Source: Panopea generosa (Eukaryota; Mollusca; Bivalvia; Adapedonta; Hiatellidae). Taken from it: a DNA stretch of 64,000 nt. Below are positions 24,262 to 34,783 of this stretch, in pieces. The stretch covers positions 44,717,769 to 44,781,768 of the forward strand of contig CM055903.1 of NCBI GenBank assembly GCA_029582155.1, in the 5' to 3' direction. Below the pieces are notes generated by a model. It was not told where the DNA came from. It worked only from the letters and a program-made list of their open reading frames with translations, and ran no database searches. The position numbers and the translations under genes are program-made. Each line of letters opens with the position of its first letter. Within the stretch, counting starts at the first letter, position 1.

Positions 24262-24561
24262 CTAATTGTCCGAATTTATTGCGGCAAAGATAACATACAA
24301 TAAAGTTATATAACACAACATAACCGGCCATAACAAGACAATTCCAATTTCTTCTTCTTCCAAAAACCCAATTAGCTCTTCAATCAATTCTTCGTCCTTC
24401 CCTTCCAAGAGGTTGACTTTGGTATTGAAATATTCGTTTAAGACCCTTTTCTGCAAACACTACTTCAGTTCCATCAGAAAATTGATAAGTCTTGCTGCAA
24501 TTTGGCTCTTTCTCCAGTATATGTTGTCTGGCAGATTCTCACACAACCACAGAAGTGTCAT
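24262..24561 (-). pseudogene. cGLR exon 4 with premature TAG
   Basis: The acceptor is TTTTCAG before ATGACACTT. The frame reads TLLWLCENLPDNIYWRKSQ, then INFLMELK, TAG, and continues CLQKRVLNEYF, the expected end of the Mab-21 fold. A single base change in a lysine-like codon would explain the stop. Confidence 0.6.
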
Positions 24562-27040
24562 CTGAAAACAATAACTGCAGACACTAGAACAAAATATGTT
24601 AAGTCTAGACTGTCTAAAATGATCTTTCCAGGAAATCTATTAAACATGTCACATAAGACAGAGGTTCTGACGAAAATATAACACCAATTTGAGCAAATGT
24701 GCAACAACTACTTTTTTATTTATGTAGGCGTCTTTACATAAATCACAATATTATGTACAATCAAAATAAGTAATTGTCATCACCTTTGATATGACGTAAA
24801 CATAAATTAATAAATATTTAGAAAAGTTAAAAAAAATAGGCTCGTTATATACAGGCGAATGAAGTAATGGTTATTGATTTCGGGATGTATATGCAACATA
24901 TTTCTAATAAGAACGAGACAAATAAGAGAATTGCTTAACAAAATTAAGATCCAATTGCAGTTTACGGCATAGTCAATATTCATAGCATATCATTAGTTAT
25001 AAAAACGTAAATTATTTACTTTTAATAAGTAAGATGATATGCCTTTTAGTCCACTTGATGACTTTGATTTCCATGTCATCAGCATTTTTTTAACAATTCG
25101 AAGGATCGTCTTTCGTACGGTTTCGGCTTCATCGTTACCATTACATTCGTCATCAATGTGTTGTAGTAATTTGTTTTCGCAATCAGCGAACGATATTTTC
25201 CAATATTTGTCTCCTTTCGGAACCAAATAAATCCTACATCGGTTGACCTTGTCGATCTGTCCATCCGATAACCAGCGTTTTGTCTTGTCTCTGGGCCAGT
25301 CGTAGTCATCTGCCAATGACTTATCAATATATATTTTTGGTGTGATATCCACCGATATATTATGTCGAAACTCTTCATATTCGATAGTCAAAGCGATTGC
25401 AGGACCATTGCCTAGTCTGTTGACGGATACATTAGCGTTTCCAAAACCTAAAACAAAACAAAATAATAAGGAAACAGACGTGAATCAGAAACTTGAGTTA
25501 AAGACAAATAATACAATCGACAACGGTTTCCATTAGAAGCCCAGAAATCGATGGCAGACTCGGTTTTAATGAATCTGTTCATGAGACATAATGAAATATG
25601 TGACATATGTAACAACATTCATGACCCCTACCATCGACTTAAGCGAAATTCTACTTTCGAAGCAACGACTGAACTTTATGAATCCAAGTAAGCAAATATA
25701 ATAACAACACAACGAAGCAGAAAAAACGCATGATAACAACTTTGAGTACAACTTTTTACGACTTCCACAGCATTGATTTATGAAATTTTGTAGTCTTTGA
25801 ATTGTGACTGAAAGAAAACAAATAGTAATAGTGTACATATGTTTTAAAGAATAGGCTCTGTCCGCGATTTATGGAAAGCAGGTAAGATGAAATATGTTAT
25901 GAAGTGTTTAAGTTACATATAACTCCTTTAAGCCAGACATGCACTATTTAACAATAGTGTTGGGAGTAAAGAAGACTAACCTCTTTCATCAACAGCTTTC
26001 TGAAAAAAGGAGTGGAACGACCGAAGAAGTTCATATGGAATCAAAGACGTTTCCATAATTGACTGCCGAAATAATCTTAGATCTTTTCCTTGTGGTTTTA
26101 CCCCGACATACCCATCGGAAAGGTTTTGTAATTGACAATCCTTTCGTAATGGTCTATATCTATCAAAGCGTCTTCTTGCCTAAAATCAAGTTATATAAAT
26201 TATACTTAAAATAATAAAAAATCAGATTGTGGCTTAATAGATATCATGTGTGTTTTGTTAGAATAATTGATATTTAGACAATGTATCATGAATTGGATTA
26301 ATGATCTAAACTTATTTAAATAAATAATCAAATAGATATCAACTATGCCCAAAGATGATAACTCTCTTGGGATCACGGATTTTATTGTAACCTAAACTTT
26401 GAATGATTGGCTTACGTGGAAATCAGCGGAGTTTGAACTTATGGGCTTAATTACATCAGGGGCATTATAAGGTAAAAGTGAAATATTATGCTTGTAAATT
26501 AACTAACCAACTACTCTTAATTAAGAATAACATACGAGTAAGAATTATTGCACTTGTTCAGTTGCCTAAAATAAAAAAAGTCAATACCTTAGATACATGA
26601 GCAAAATCTATGTCATCTTCATAACGAACTTCGAGGGCCTCGCATGATAGTTTAGGTTGCTCGGTCAGTAGCAGACTTACACTGTAATCAAATTCGTCTG
26701 GTATGCCGACTTTAAGTCTTGTTGTGTACGACCCCTCCTGATCTGGAAGTAAAGAAAACCGACCACGATTTCCTTCATGTCGAAGAATGGTTGTTAGAAT
26801 TTTTTCTACAACATATTTTGTTCGACATCTCTGTCCTATTTCCAAATCAACAAATTTGTCATGTATCTGTTGAACAAGTTTCGAAAGAAATGGGTCAGAT
26901 GGTGTGTTTTTGTACATTGTCCATCGACAGGTGCCATGATAGGTACCCTCTTGATGCTGTGTAAGACTAAATGCAGCACCAAATGTTTTGTCACAAAACT
27001 GACATAGAAACTGCTCCTCATGGTTGTAGTAGGTGTTCAT
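24262..27040 (-). CDS. cGAS-like receptor (cGLR, Mab-21 family) with C2H2 finger; in-frame TAG
   Basis: Four exons on the minus strand, joined by GT/AG introns with consistent phases: 27,040-26,588, 26,179-25,981, 25,447-25,020 and 24,561-24,262. Residues 13-35 form a C2H2 finger (Cys13, Cys16, His29, His35). The nucleotidyltransferase core carries Gly103-Ser104, then Glu116 and Asp118 in PDEFDYSV; the third acid is Asp251 in ISVDITPKI, almost the same wording as in cGAS. The Mab-21 half has WKISFADCENKLL and ISSYLLK, then LLWLCENLP. Enzymes of this family sense nucleic acid in the cytosol and make cyclic dinucleotides that activate STING; bivalves have large sets of them. Codon 394 is TAG (24,462-24,460), yet the same frame continues with the expected C-terminal motif (VLNEYFNTKVNLLEG) for about 65 codons. 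It is therefore either a recent pseudogene, an allele, a sequencing error or a truncated protein. The ATG follows TTTCAGTA, so an upstream 5'-UTR exon is possible. The ligand is unknown. Confidence 0.82.
25020..25447 (-). CDS. cGLR exon 3: third catalytic acid and Mab-21 core
   Basis: The acceptor is TTTTAG before GTTTTGG and the donor is AAA before GTAAAT (phase 0). It contains ALTIEYEEFRHNISVDITP with the third metal-binding Asp, WKISFADCENKLLQHI and SSYLLK. Confidence 0.82.
25981..26179 (-). CDS. cGLR exon 2
   Basis: The acceptor is ATTTTAG before GCAAGA and the donor is G before GTTAGT (phase 1). It encodes 66 residues, including ETSLIPYELLRSFHSFFQKA, a helical linker between the two acidic motifs. 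Confidence 0.75.
26588..27040 (-). CDS. cGLR exon 1: C2H2 finger and NTase active site
   Basis: 151 codons ending AAG before GTATTG (phase 0). It contains the zinc finger, the GS motif and the Glu-Phe-Asp pair. Confidence 0.82.
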
Positions 27041-27042
27041 TA

Positions 27043-28131
27043 CTGAAAGACGAAATGGCCTTTTGAAGAATCATATGTATATACATATATCTATAATTAT
27101 CTCTGCCTGGTAATTGAAATGTACTTTGTTTAGAACTCTAGAACTCCTGGTGTGATATTAGAACTATACTCTAAAAACCGTCACGTTACTTTTTTAAAGC
27201 TACAAAAAAAAGATATCGGACCGCTTGTTAACGACGGTTGGACAATTATTGTGCTGCAAAAATCCTATGTAATTTGGTCTGGAATATTTTCAAAAATAGT
27301 TCATAGAAATTATGATATATTGCTGCTGCCGAGTATATCAAAAGCTGGCGTTGCATAGACAGCAATAACATACCAATGGTTCTAAAACTACTGTTGTTAG
27401 ATTACTAGGCGGGTTTTCACTGCACTTTCCAAAAGTAACTAATCAACATAGCAGTTAACGTGCATATGCTGTTGAAAGAATACTTAAAAACATTATATGT
27501 GGAAATTGTAAGAGTAGGACATCTAGACCTGATCTTATATATATATATATATATAGTTATATATATATATCATAGAACAAACTTCGACTGTGTGGTGTGA
27601 CCTGCAAATATGCATGCTATTTTTATTATTTATGCTGTATCATTACATGAACAATAATGACTGTGTTTGAATAAAAAATGACCATTATACATGTATATTA
27701 TAAAAACATATATCAGACATATCGTTCAAAGACAACAGTTCACGAATAGTACAAAAACCAAACACAGTACTGAGTTTTATTAAAATATCAATATATGAAT
27801 GAGATTGCAATTATACCGAAATATACCATGCTGCTATAGTTTACAATTTTGTTTAGTCACATGTCCAATACTCACGTATTTAATGCGGTAAGCAGTTCAA
27901 CTATCGACACTGTTTGAAATTAATTTTCCACATTGGTGTTCATGGAACTGCAAAAGGGAATCAATAACTGAAAATGAACAGAAAGCAAAATAATGAGATT
28001 TTTCGTTATTTTTTTTTATTTTCAGCCAAAGTATAATAGAATCTCATATTGAACAAAACGCCGGATATTATACGTTGATAGGTTTATATAGTCTAGTCTC
28101 GGCTCAAGAAGGAAGAAACATTATAATTACA

Positions 28132-28177
<46 letters not shown>

Positions 28178-29010
28178 TAAGCCAGATATTCCTGTAAGAC
28201 CAGTATGCCATTTACACACAACGTTTTTTTTAATTCTAAGAGTTAGTTTCAAATCGTATGAAAACTGGATGTCCAACTATTTTGTAGGTGTAATACAGTC
28301 TAAGGTGTTAGCAGTTTAAATGCTGATCTTTATTCTTCATAACTTCTATAATTATATGTAAGATTTCTTTTCTGAACGATTTCTTAGAATTACTAAGTTC
28401 ATTCGCTGTTTTTTTTTTATAACAGAAAAACACTGAAGTAAGTGATAGAGTGCGTGAGGGGTGTTATTATTTTATTACACTTCATGAACAGACACAACAA
28501 AACCGAGTCTAATATTTTCCTCTTTCAGTTGTACTCTGTGCTTACAAGGCACTTTGATAACATATTACTGACTATCAATATTGCATGCTGTGTTACGATA
28601 AAATGTCACACTGAACTTCTACTCATTGTATGACGCTAAACATTAAAACAACACAAACAAATTATTCCGTTGTATCATATAGCTGATTCGATGTCGCTGG
28701 AGAATATACTACAGCTGATGCCGGTGCCGGTGCTAAGGGGCGTTAAGGTTGTTGCATGTTTTTAAACCCCTCATGAACAGATTCAATAAAACCGAGTCTG
28801 CTATTTTCTTATTTGGTGGCGTTCTGTAATTCAAAGGGATCCTTTATCAAACACTTGTCAGCATATACATGTAACATGCCCATCAATATCTGGTTTATTT
28901 TTGTAATGTTATCTCTGAAAGATAAAAGCTCAACAACCAGTTCTTTGTGTAAATATTCATGCGTCAGTTGTAGGTCATTGCCATTTTTGTTTTATTGTAT
29001 TATAGTGGAG
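27043..29010. other. AT-rich upstream region of cGLR
   Basis: Contains an (AT)n tract at about 27,537-27,575, an (AAT)n tract at about 28,132-28,176, and two diverged copies of a dispersed repeat with TCATGAACAGA...AAAACCGAGTCT at about 28,480 and 28,770. No coding exon was found. The cGLR promoter is probably somewhere here but is not recognisable. Confidence 0.4.
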
Positions 29011-29012
29011 CC

Positions 29013-29350
29013 TTTAAGGGAATTTATCAGGATTTTTCAAACTTTTAAAATTTGCTAAAGTAATTTTCCCCACTATTTCATGCCTATACTCTACGGGGTG
29101 TATTGCCAAAAGGATATATATTTAAACATGGCAAACTAATATGTTAAAAAGGGAATTTCCTAACTTGAGCTACGCGCCTAGATAAGACTAAAATGGTTTA
29201 TCGCTTTAAATTGCAACATATTTTGTGACGTATTATATGAGTCACCTGCTTTCAATTCGATCCGTTAACTTATACAGTTTTGCAGGAAGTAATAATTATT
29301 TTATCTTTAATACATTTTATGGCGTTTTTTACTAATAAACTCCCTTTAAA
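29013..29350 (+). mobile_element. TTAA-type element, internally deleted copy
   Basis: The left end is TTTAAGGGAATTTATCAGG and the right end is TAAACTCCCTTTAAA. The internal sequence matches 61,213-62,190 but lacks the central insertions. About 340 bp, non-coding. Confidence 0.6.
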
Positions 29351-29816
29351 ATATAAATGTTTAGTGATTCTTAATCGCCGTGTAACGTCATATCATAAAG
29401 CATAATTATATTGTGTATACTCAAATTGTTGATTTAAGATGAACAATGAAAAATGAACAGTCATACTTGCCAAATACATTACGTAATCAGGTCCACAAAC
29501 ACCAGTAATCATATTCTAGTCTCTAAGCAACGTACTGAATACATATGATACTGATGTGTAATATAGACCATTCCACTGATGTATTTATATAGATGAAATA
29601 ATTGTGTTTCTTCCACTAACTGTAATCCACCCGCTTTTCTCACATAATCGATATATACTAATATGGAGTTTATCGATATGGTCAACCAATCATATACTTG
29701 CACGAAGATTACGTAATTTATAAATATATAGTTGGAATTTCCCATCAAAAAGCGTCACGTAAAAAAACTAAGCGGATCACCTGCAGTCTTATCAGGTCAA
29801 CAAAGTTAAATAAAAC

Positions 29817-30375
29817 ATGGATAATTTCATTTGGTAATGAAATATTAATTTGACGATGAATTTTTTTGAAAATACAGAAGTATGTATTTGTTAATGTTCT
29901 CTTCAATAAAATCATAATAAAAAAACATCAAAATAAAGAAAATTGATTTAATCGCTCCTTTTCGTAGAAAAAAGTCCTTTTCGTAAAACCAATTCCCCTT
30001 TTCAATATATGGATTATTTCATTTTGGTAATAAAACATTAATTTGACAATGAAATTTTCTAAGTTTTATTAAATGTTTTCTTCAATCATAACAGAAAAGA
30101 TCAAAATAAAGAAATATTTAATCGCTCCTTTTCGTAGAAAAAAAGTTCTTTCCTTCTCTGTATAACCAATTCCACATTTCAATACATGGATGATTTCATC
30201 TTGGTAACAAAACATTAAATTTTCAATGAAAGTTTCTTAAAATGCGCATGTACGATTTATTAAATGTTTTTATCAATAAAATAACAAATATATGAACTAT
30301 AATAAAGAAATGTTGATTTAATCGCTCCTTTTCGGAAAGAGCTCTCCTTTTCTGTCCTATTCGTTAAAAAAAGTC
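29817..30375 (+). repeat. 175-200-bp tandem repeat, 3 copies
   Basis: Units start at ATGGATAATTTCATTTGG (29,817), ATGGATTATTTCATTTTGG (30,008) and ATGGATGATTTCATCTTGG (30,186). Each ends with AATCGCTCCTTTTCG and a run of CCTTTTCGT-like words. AT-rich, no gene. Confidence 0.7.
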
Positions 30376-30884
30376 CTTTTTGCTATTTATGGCTACTCAG
30401 TTACACCATTTCCACAAGTTACCTCCCTTACTTGAATCGTCGCCATTTACATTTATCGAGATTCCGGTTCGCCTACATGTGCTATTTGATTGGATTTAAC
30501 TCGTGTTCTTTCTTCAGAATCACTCCAGTACACCTCAGATAGGTTAATATATATCAAATATTCGTGTAGCAAACAAAAATAATTACTGTCACCCTACATT
30601 TGAAATCGTGTAAACGTGTAATAGCAATGGAAGGAGCTGGTCAGTTTGCAGTGCGGACTAGTCTCATTTAATCTCCGTAATATGGTCGAGACTAGCCCTA
30701 GGACGATCAAATAAAAAAACATAAAAATCGTTCGAAAACGTGCTTTGATATCCACTAAGTGCGGACAACAACCATATACATGCGTTTGCTTCAGAAATGT
30801 CACTTAACGTTTCCTACTGACAACTGACAATATTTTTACACTCATGGCATTAATAAAAAAAATGTCTATCAAAGGGAAAAGGCA

Positions 30885-32445
30885 GATTTTATTGTATTTT
30901 TGTTGATTTTGCTAAAGCATTCCATAGTATGCAACATCAAAAGTTATAGGATGCATTTGCACATGATAATATAAATGGACAGTTCTTAAAAGTCATAAAA
31001 TCCATGTATAGTAAGTTAAAATCTTGTGTCAAAGTAAGTGATAGACTTACTCAGTTATTCGCTTGGAATATGGGTACCAGATAAGGCTGTGTGAGCAGTC
31101 CAATAATTATTTCTATGTTCATCAATGATTAAATAACTGTTCTGCATGACAAATGTGATCGAGGCATTTTTGTATCAGGTGATATAGAGGAGTTATTGGT
31201 ACTCTTGTTGGCCGATGATGTATCATGTTTCGTTGAAACAATTGTACGTTTACAACGCCAAATCCATTGTATTGAAGAATATTGTAATTCTGTGGATATG
31301 CATATAAATTTAAGCAAAAACTAAAATTATTGTATTCAGAAATGAGGGTATAGTTAAACAAACTGAAAAATGGTATTTCAATAATGAACCTGTTGAAGTT
31401 GTTCCCTTCTATAAATATTTGGTCATAGTTAAAACGGTCGAAAACTCACAAGGCTTTGTCACAACAGGGAATAAAAGCATCAGCCTGTATTTTCTGATTC
31501 CAAGGACAATTTGGGCATCTAGATCCAAATGATATTTTTAAAATTTTTGATGCTATGGTTGAACCCATTCTATGTTATGGGTCAGAAATTTGGGGGTTCA
31601 ATTATGTTGACAAAATAGAAAATGTATAAATTAAATTTTGCAAACAATACTGTCGTTTATCGCAAAACATGGCAAATTGCTTTGCTTTAGGAGAATGGGG
31701 TAGGTTTCCCCTTTGTACGTCTTATATGACAAGCTGTATCAAATACTGGCTTAAGTTAACACACATGGAGAATCTCAGGTATCCAGAACAAAGTAATAAA
31801 TGCTATGTTGAAGAGATTAGACGAAGTCGGTAGAAAAACATGGGCAGGGTCAATTAAAAATATGCTTTTTAAGTATGGATTTGGATATGTGTGGATACCC
31901 CATGATGTTGGTGATGATGCAGTGTTCCTCAAGATATTTAACCAGTGCATCAGGGATTGCTATTTACAGAAATGGCAAAAAGATATACAGAGTATATCAA
32001 AAGCCTCTCATTACAAACATTGAAGTCGTTGTTTAATTAATATTGAATCATATCTAAGTTTGGATTAACCATAAAAAAGAACGCACTGAGGATAAAACCG
32101 CACATTTTGTCAATATTGATCGATTTTGAATGTGATTTTAAACATTTTACTGGACAAACTATTTCTTCTAACCCTGACCAATTTAAAGTTTAGGTATTAT
32201 TAAACAAATCATTTAAATATCAATACATTACTTAAAGTAACACCAAATCGAGAAAGACATTGTCCAATTTTAGATGCTCTTATCATAATTTAATGATCGA
32301 AATAGGAAGACATACGGGTCTTGATAGAACTCTACGATTTTACTTATTTTGTCATAATTCATACGTATATGTAATTGAAGATGAGTTTCATTTCTTTTCT
32401 TATTCGAATGCCCAATTTACGAACACCTTAGAGTACTATACTGGC
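30885..32445 (+). pseudogene. Degenerate LINE (non-LTR retrotransposon) reverse transcriptase
   Basis: Reading across frames, RT motif A appears as VFVDFAKAFHSMQHQ. Motif B follows as MGTR, stop, GC, and motif C as LLLADDVSCF. The thumb is HINLSK, with a one-base insertion before TKIIVFRNEG, followed by VEPILCYGSEIWGFN. Downstream frames continue with FKYGFGYVWIPHDVGDDAVF and a decayed C-terminal zinc-knuckle region (DEFHFF). The stop inside motif B and several frameshifts make it inactive. Domain order and wording fit a jockey/CR1/L2-like LINE; the clade is not resolved. No 5' endonuclease domain was seen, so it is probably 5'-truncated. Confidence 0.8.
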
Positions 32446-33660
32446 TAAGATCTAGTTAATTTATGCTTTCAATTTGTTTGTTCCATTATACTTGGTTGTC
32501 GCTCCAATACAAAATGTATATGTTTACAGTTTGTTTTTTTTTAAAAAAAAGGGGAAGAGCCCCACACCTTTTTTTAAGGGGAAAAAATCATGTTTTTTTT
32601 TTAATTTGGGGATTTTTTTTAGATACAAAAGTATGAATGGTTAATGGTTTAATAACATACCGCCAGTTGAGATTGACGTTTTCTGTAGTGCCATTGACTC
32701 AGTGCTCTCAGTTTTAAATTTCTATATTTCTTTTTTTCTGTTCTTGAAATCATCATTTATTCATAATTATATCTAAAGTATCTATTGTGCTCCTCCATCG
32801 TAACTAAATGTGTGTGTAAATTGTCAGTAGTGAGAGCAGAGTGAAGTTGGTTGAAGTTGCATCATCACACATTAGACAATGTTTTTAACTGACAGGGTTC
32901 ATTAGGACTGGCGGGGGGAGTTTCAGAACGTCTTTTAAAAAGTAAAAAGTTTCCAATACCTGGTGTGCCCTTTGCATCTGATTTTTTTAGTTTTCCAATA
33001 TTATTGCGACATGTTTACTTCTACCATAAAGTGTCCCCCTACCCCACCCACCCCTTTGTTGTAAAATAAGTGAAACGGGCATGGGGTTTTTTTTGCGAAA
33101 AAGACACTTTTAAATGAAATGGACATTTTTTAACGAAAGGGAAAATGACTGACGAGGGGATTTTTTAACCATAGAGGAAAAAATCGGAGAGGGGAAGATG
33201 CCTTTAAGCGGTGTCTGCTAAAGAAGGAAAAAAAGCCCTGGTTTATTGTAGTTTGAGCCAGTGGCCTATATTACTGAATAAATTATGTTTATGTCTATTT
33301 GCAATAAAAGGTTTAACTATTTAAAAAAAAAATAAGTTTAGCCAAAGTCAAACCTTTTGCTCACACAGGGCTAGTGACAATCCCAATATATATATAGTAT
33401 AATAAAGACATCTTTAAAGTTTATTATACAATATATATATATATATAGGGATATAGAATATATATTGTCACTAGCTCCTGTGATTTATCATGTATGGGCT
33501 TCTTCCACAAGTAAAACTGGTTGCTATGTGAATCTGTAATGTGTTAAAATTGTTACTTTTAGAAAAAATAAACTCATTTAAAATGTTAAAGATATCTTTC
33601 CTTAATGTGTTTTAAATACACCAACAACGAGACATTTTAATAACAGCAAAATAGTATTTA
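32446..33660. other. Low-complexity A/T- and G-run sequence
   Basis: Several poly-T/poly-A runs and G-rich patches such as GGAGAGGGGAAGATGCC near 33,190. No gene. An inverted AT-rich block with ATATATATA and the shared word TGTCACTAG lies around 33,375-33,480. Confidence 0.35.
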
Positions 33661-33670
33661 TATGATGTTT

Positions 33671-33845
33671 GTGGAGTGTGTGGTCCAGTGGTAGAGCATC
33701 AGACCCAGTATCAAGGGGTCATGGGTTTGATCCTTCATCACAGCTGTGTGGTGTCCTTGAGCAAGAAACTTTTTCTTCATATGTTTAGTACTGGTTCTAC
33801 TCAGGAAGACTTTGAGCGTGATTTGTCAGGAAAAACTCTATAAAT
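33671..33845 (+). mobile_element. tRNA-derived SINE, family B
   Basis: Head GTGTGGTCCAGTGGTAGAGC, then CATCAGACCCAGTATCAAGG and a B-box-like GGGTTTGATCC. The body has TGTCCTTGAGCAAGAAACTT and TTTAGTACTGGTTCTACTC. Other copies: 56,742-56,885 (-) and 57,895-58,041 (-). Confidence 0.7.
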
Positions 33846-33849
33846 TCTT

Positions 33850-34525
33850 AAAAAATAAAATTATTTTTAAAAAAGATCAAAAGCATCTCATTATCATTAA
33901 AAAATAAAATCCAAATGGTTTGGTTTGTCAAATACTACAAAAGGTGACATAATTGATATATAAATTAGAGTGGTAAACTTGAAATGAAATCCCCATTCTT
34001 AAAATAGACAGCACTTTAATACTGCTTGACGTCATTTAGACTTTTTTGTAAAATGAAACAATTTTACTACATGTAAACCTGTATCAATGGCAGATCTAAT
34101 CCGGCATATGCCTCTCTCCCCCCGACCCACCCCCCCCCCCCCCCCCCCTTAACTCCTATATTTGTTTAAAGTTCACTATATTTCTACTAAAAAGCATGTG
34201 CATCCATTCAGATTTTTTGTTACGATCCCTCTTAACTGAAACCCTGGATCTACCCCTGTGTATAACAGATCACATTGAAATCAAAATGTCACTCATTTAT
34301 TATGTCATAAGATATGTTGCACTTTTAAGCAGGAAATATATTTCAGTCTAACCTAGGGGCATAGCCCAAGTTCAGAAATCACTTTTTGATATAGTATTTT
34401 GACATGTTTAAATAGGTATCTCTTTGGCAATTCGGTGTCAGTGAGTATATATAGGTATGTTTTACTGGAAAAAATGTTTTTAGCCAATTTTAAAACTTTG
34501 AAAAATGATGATAAATTCCCTTTAA
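33850..34525 (-). mobile_element. TTAA-type element, inverse copy
   Basis: Inverse of 61,213-62,190. The terminal word ATAAATTCCCTTTAA is at 34,511-34,525. The interior shares CCAAATGGTTTGG and AAAATAGACAGCAC. A poly-C run of about 22 bases lies at 34,128-34,148. The other end is not well preserved. Confidence 0.6.
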
Positions 34526-34614
34526 GTTGTAAGAACTTGTTTTACTATTGATATAAAATATATATAAGTTAGAACTAATATCATGGTTATTTTAAAGTTT
34601 AATCTTATGTAATT

Positions 34615-34622
34615 ATTTGCAG
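34615..34622 (+). promoter_or_regulatory. Splice acceptor just before the ALG12 start codon
   Basis: AATTATTTGCAG ends 20 bases before the ATG at 34,643, so a non-coding first exon probably lies further upstream. No promoter element is recognisable. Confidence 0.45.
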
Positions 34623-34642
34623 ATATATTTTCCAGCCTGAAG

Positions 34643-34783
34643 ATGAAAACAATATGGGTGGAGCTGGTGGCCATTGTGGTGATGTTTGCTCACATTCTCA
34701 TTTGTCCCTACTCCAAGGTGGAAGAGTCATTCAATATGCAGGCACTACATGATCTAATTTATCATAGGTCAAATATTTCCCAG
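34643..34783 (+). CDS. ALG12: ALG12 exon 1
   Basis: 47 codons ending SNISQ before GTAAAC (phase 0). It encodes the first membrane helix and the luminal KVEESFN loop. Confidence 0.92.

Noticed and set aside
25566..25838. 90-codon minus-strand frame within the cGLR locus
   Set aside because: It falls in the intron between exons 2 and 3; splice sites and family motifs skip it.
31805..32023. 72-codon frame as a separate gene
   Set aside because: Its sequence (VGRKTWAGSIKNMLFKYGFG) fits the C-terminal part of the decayed LINE.
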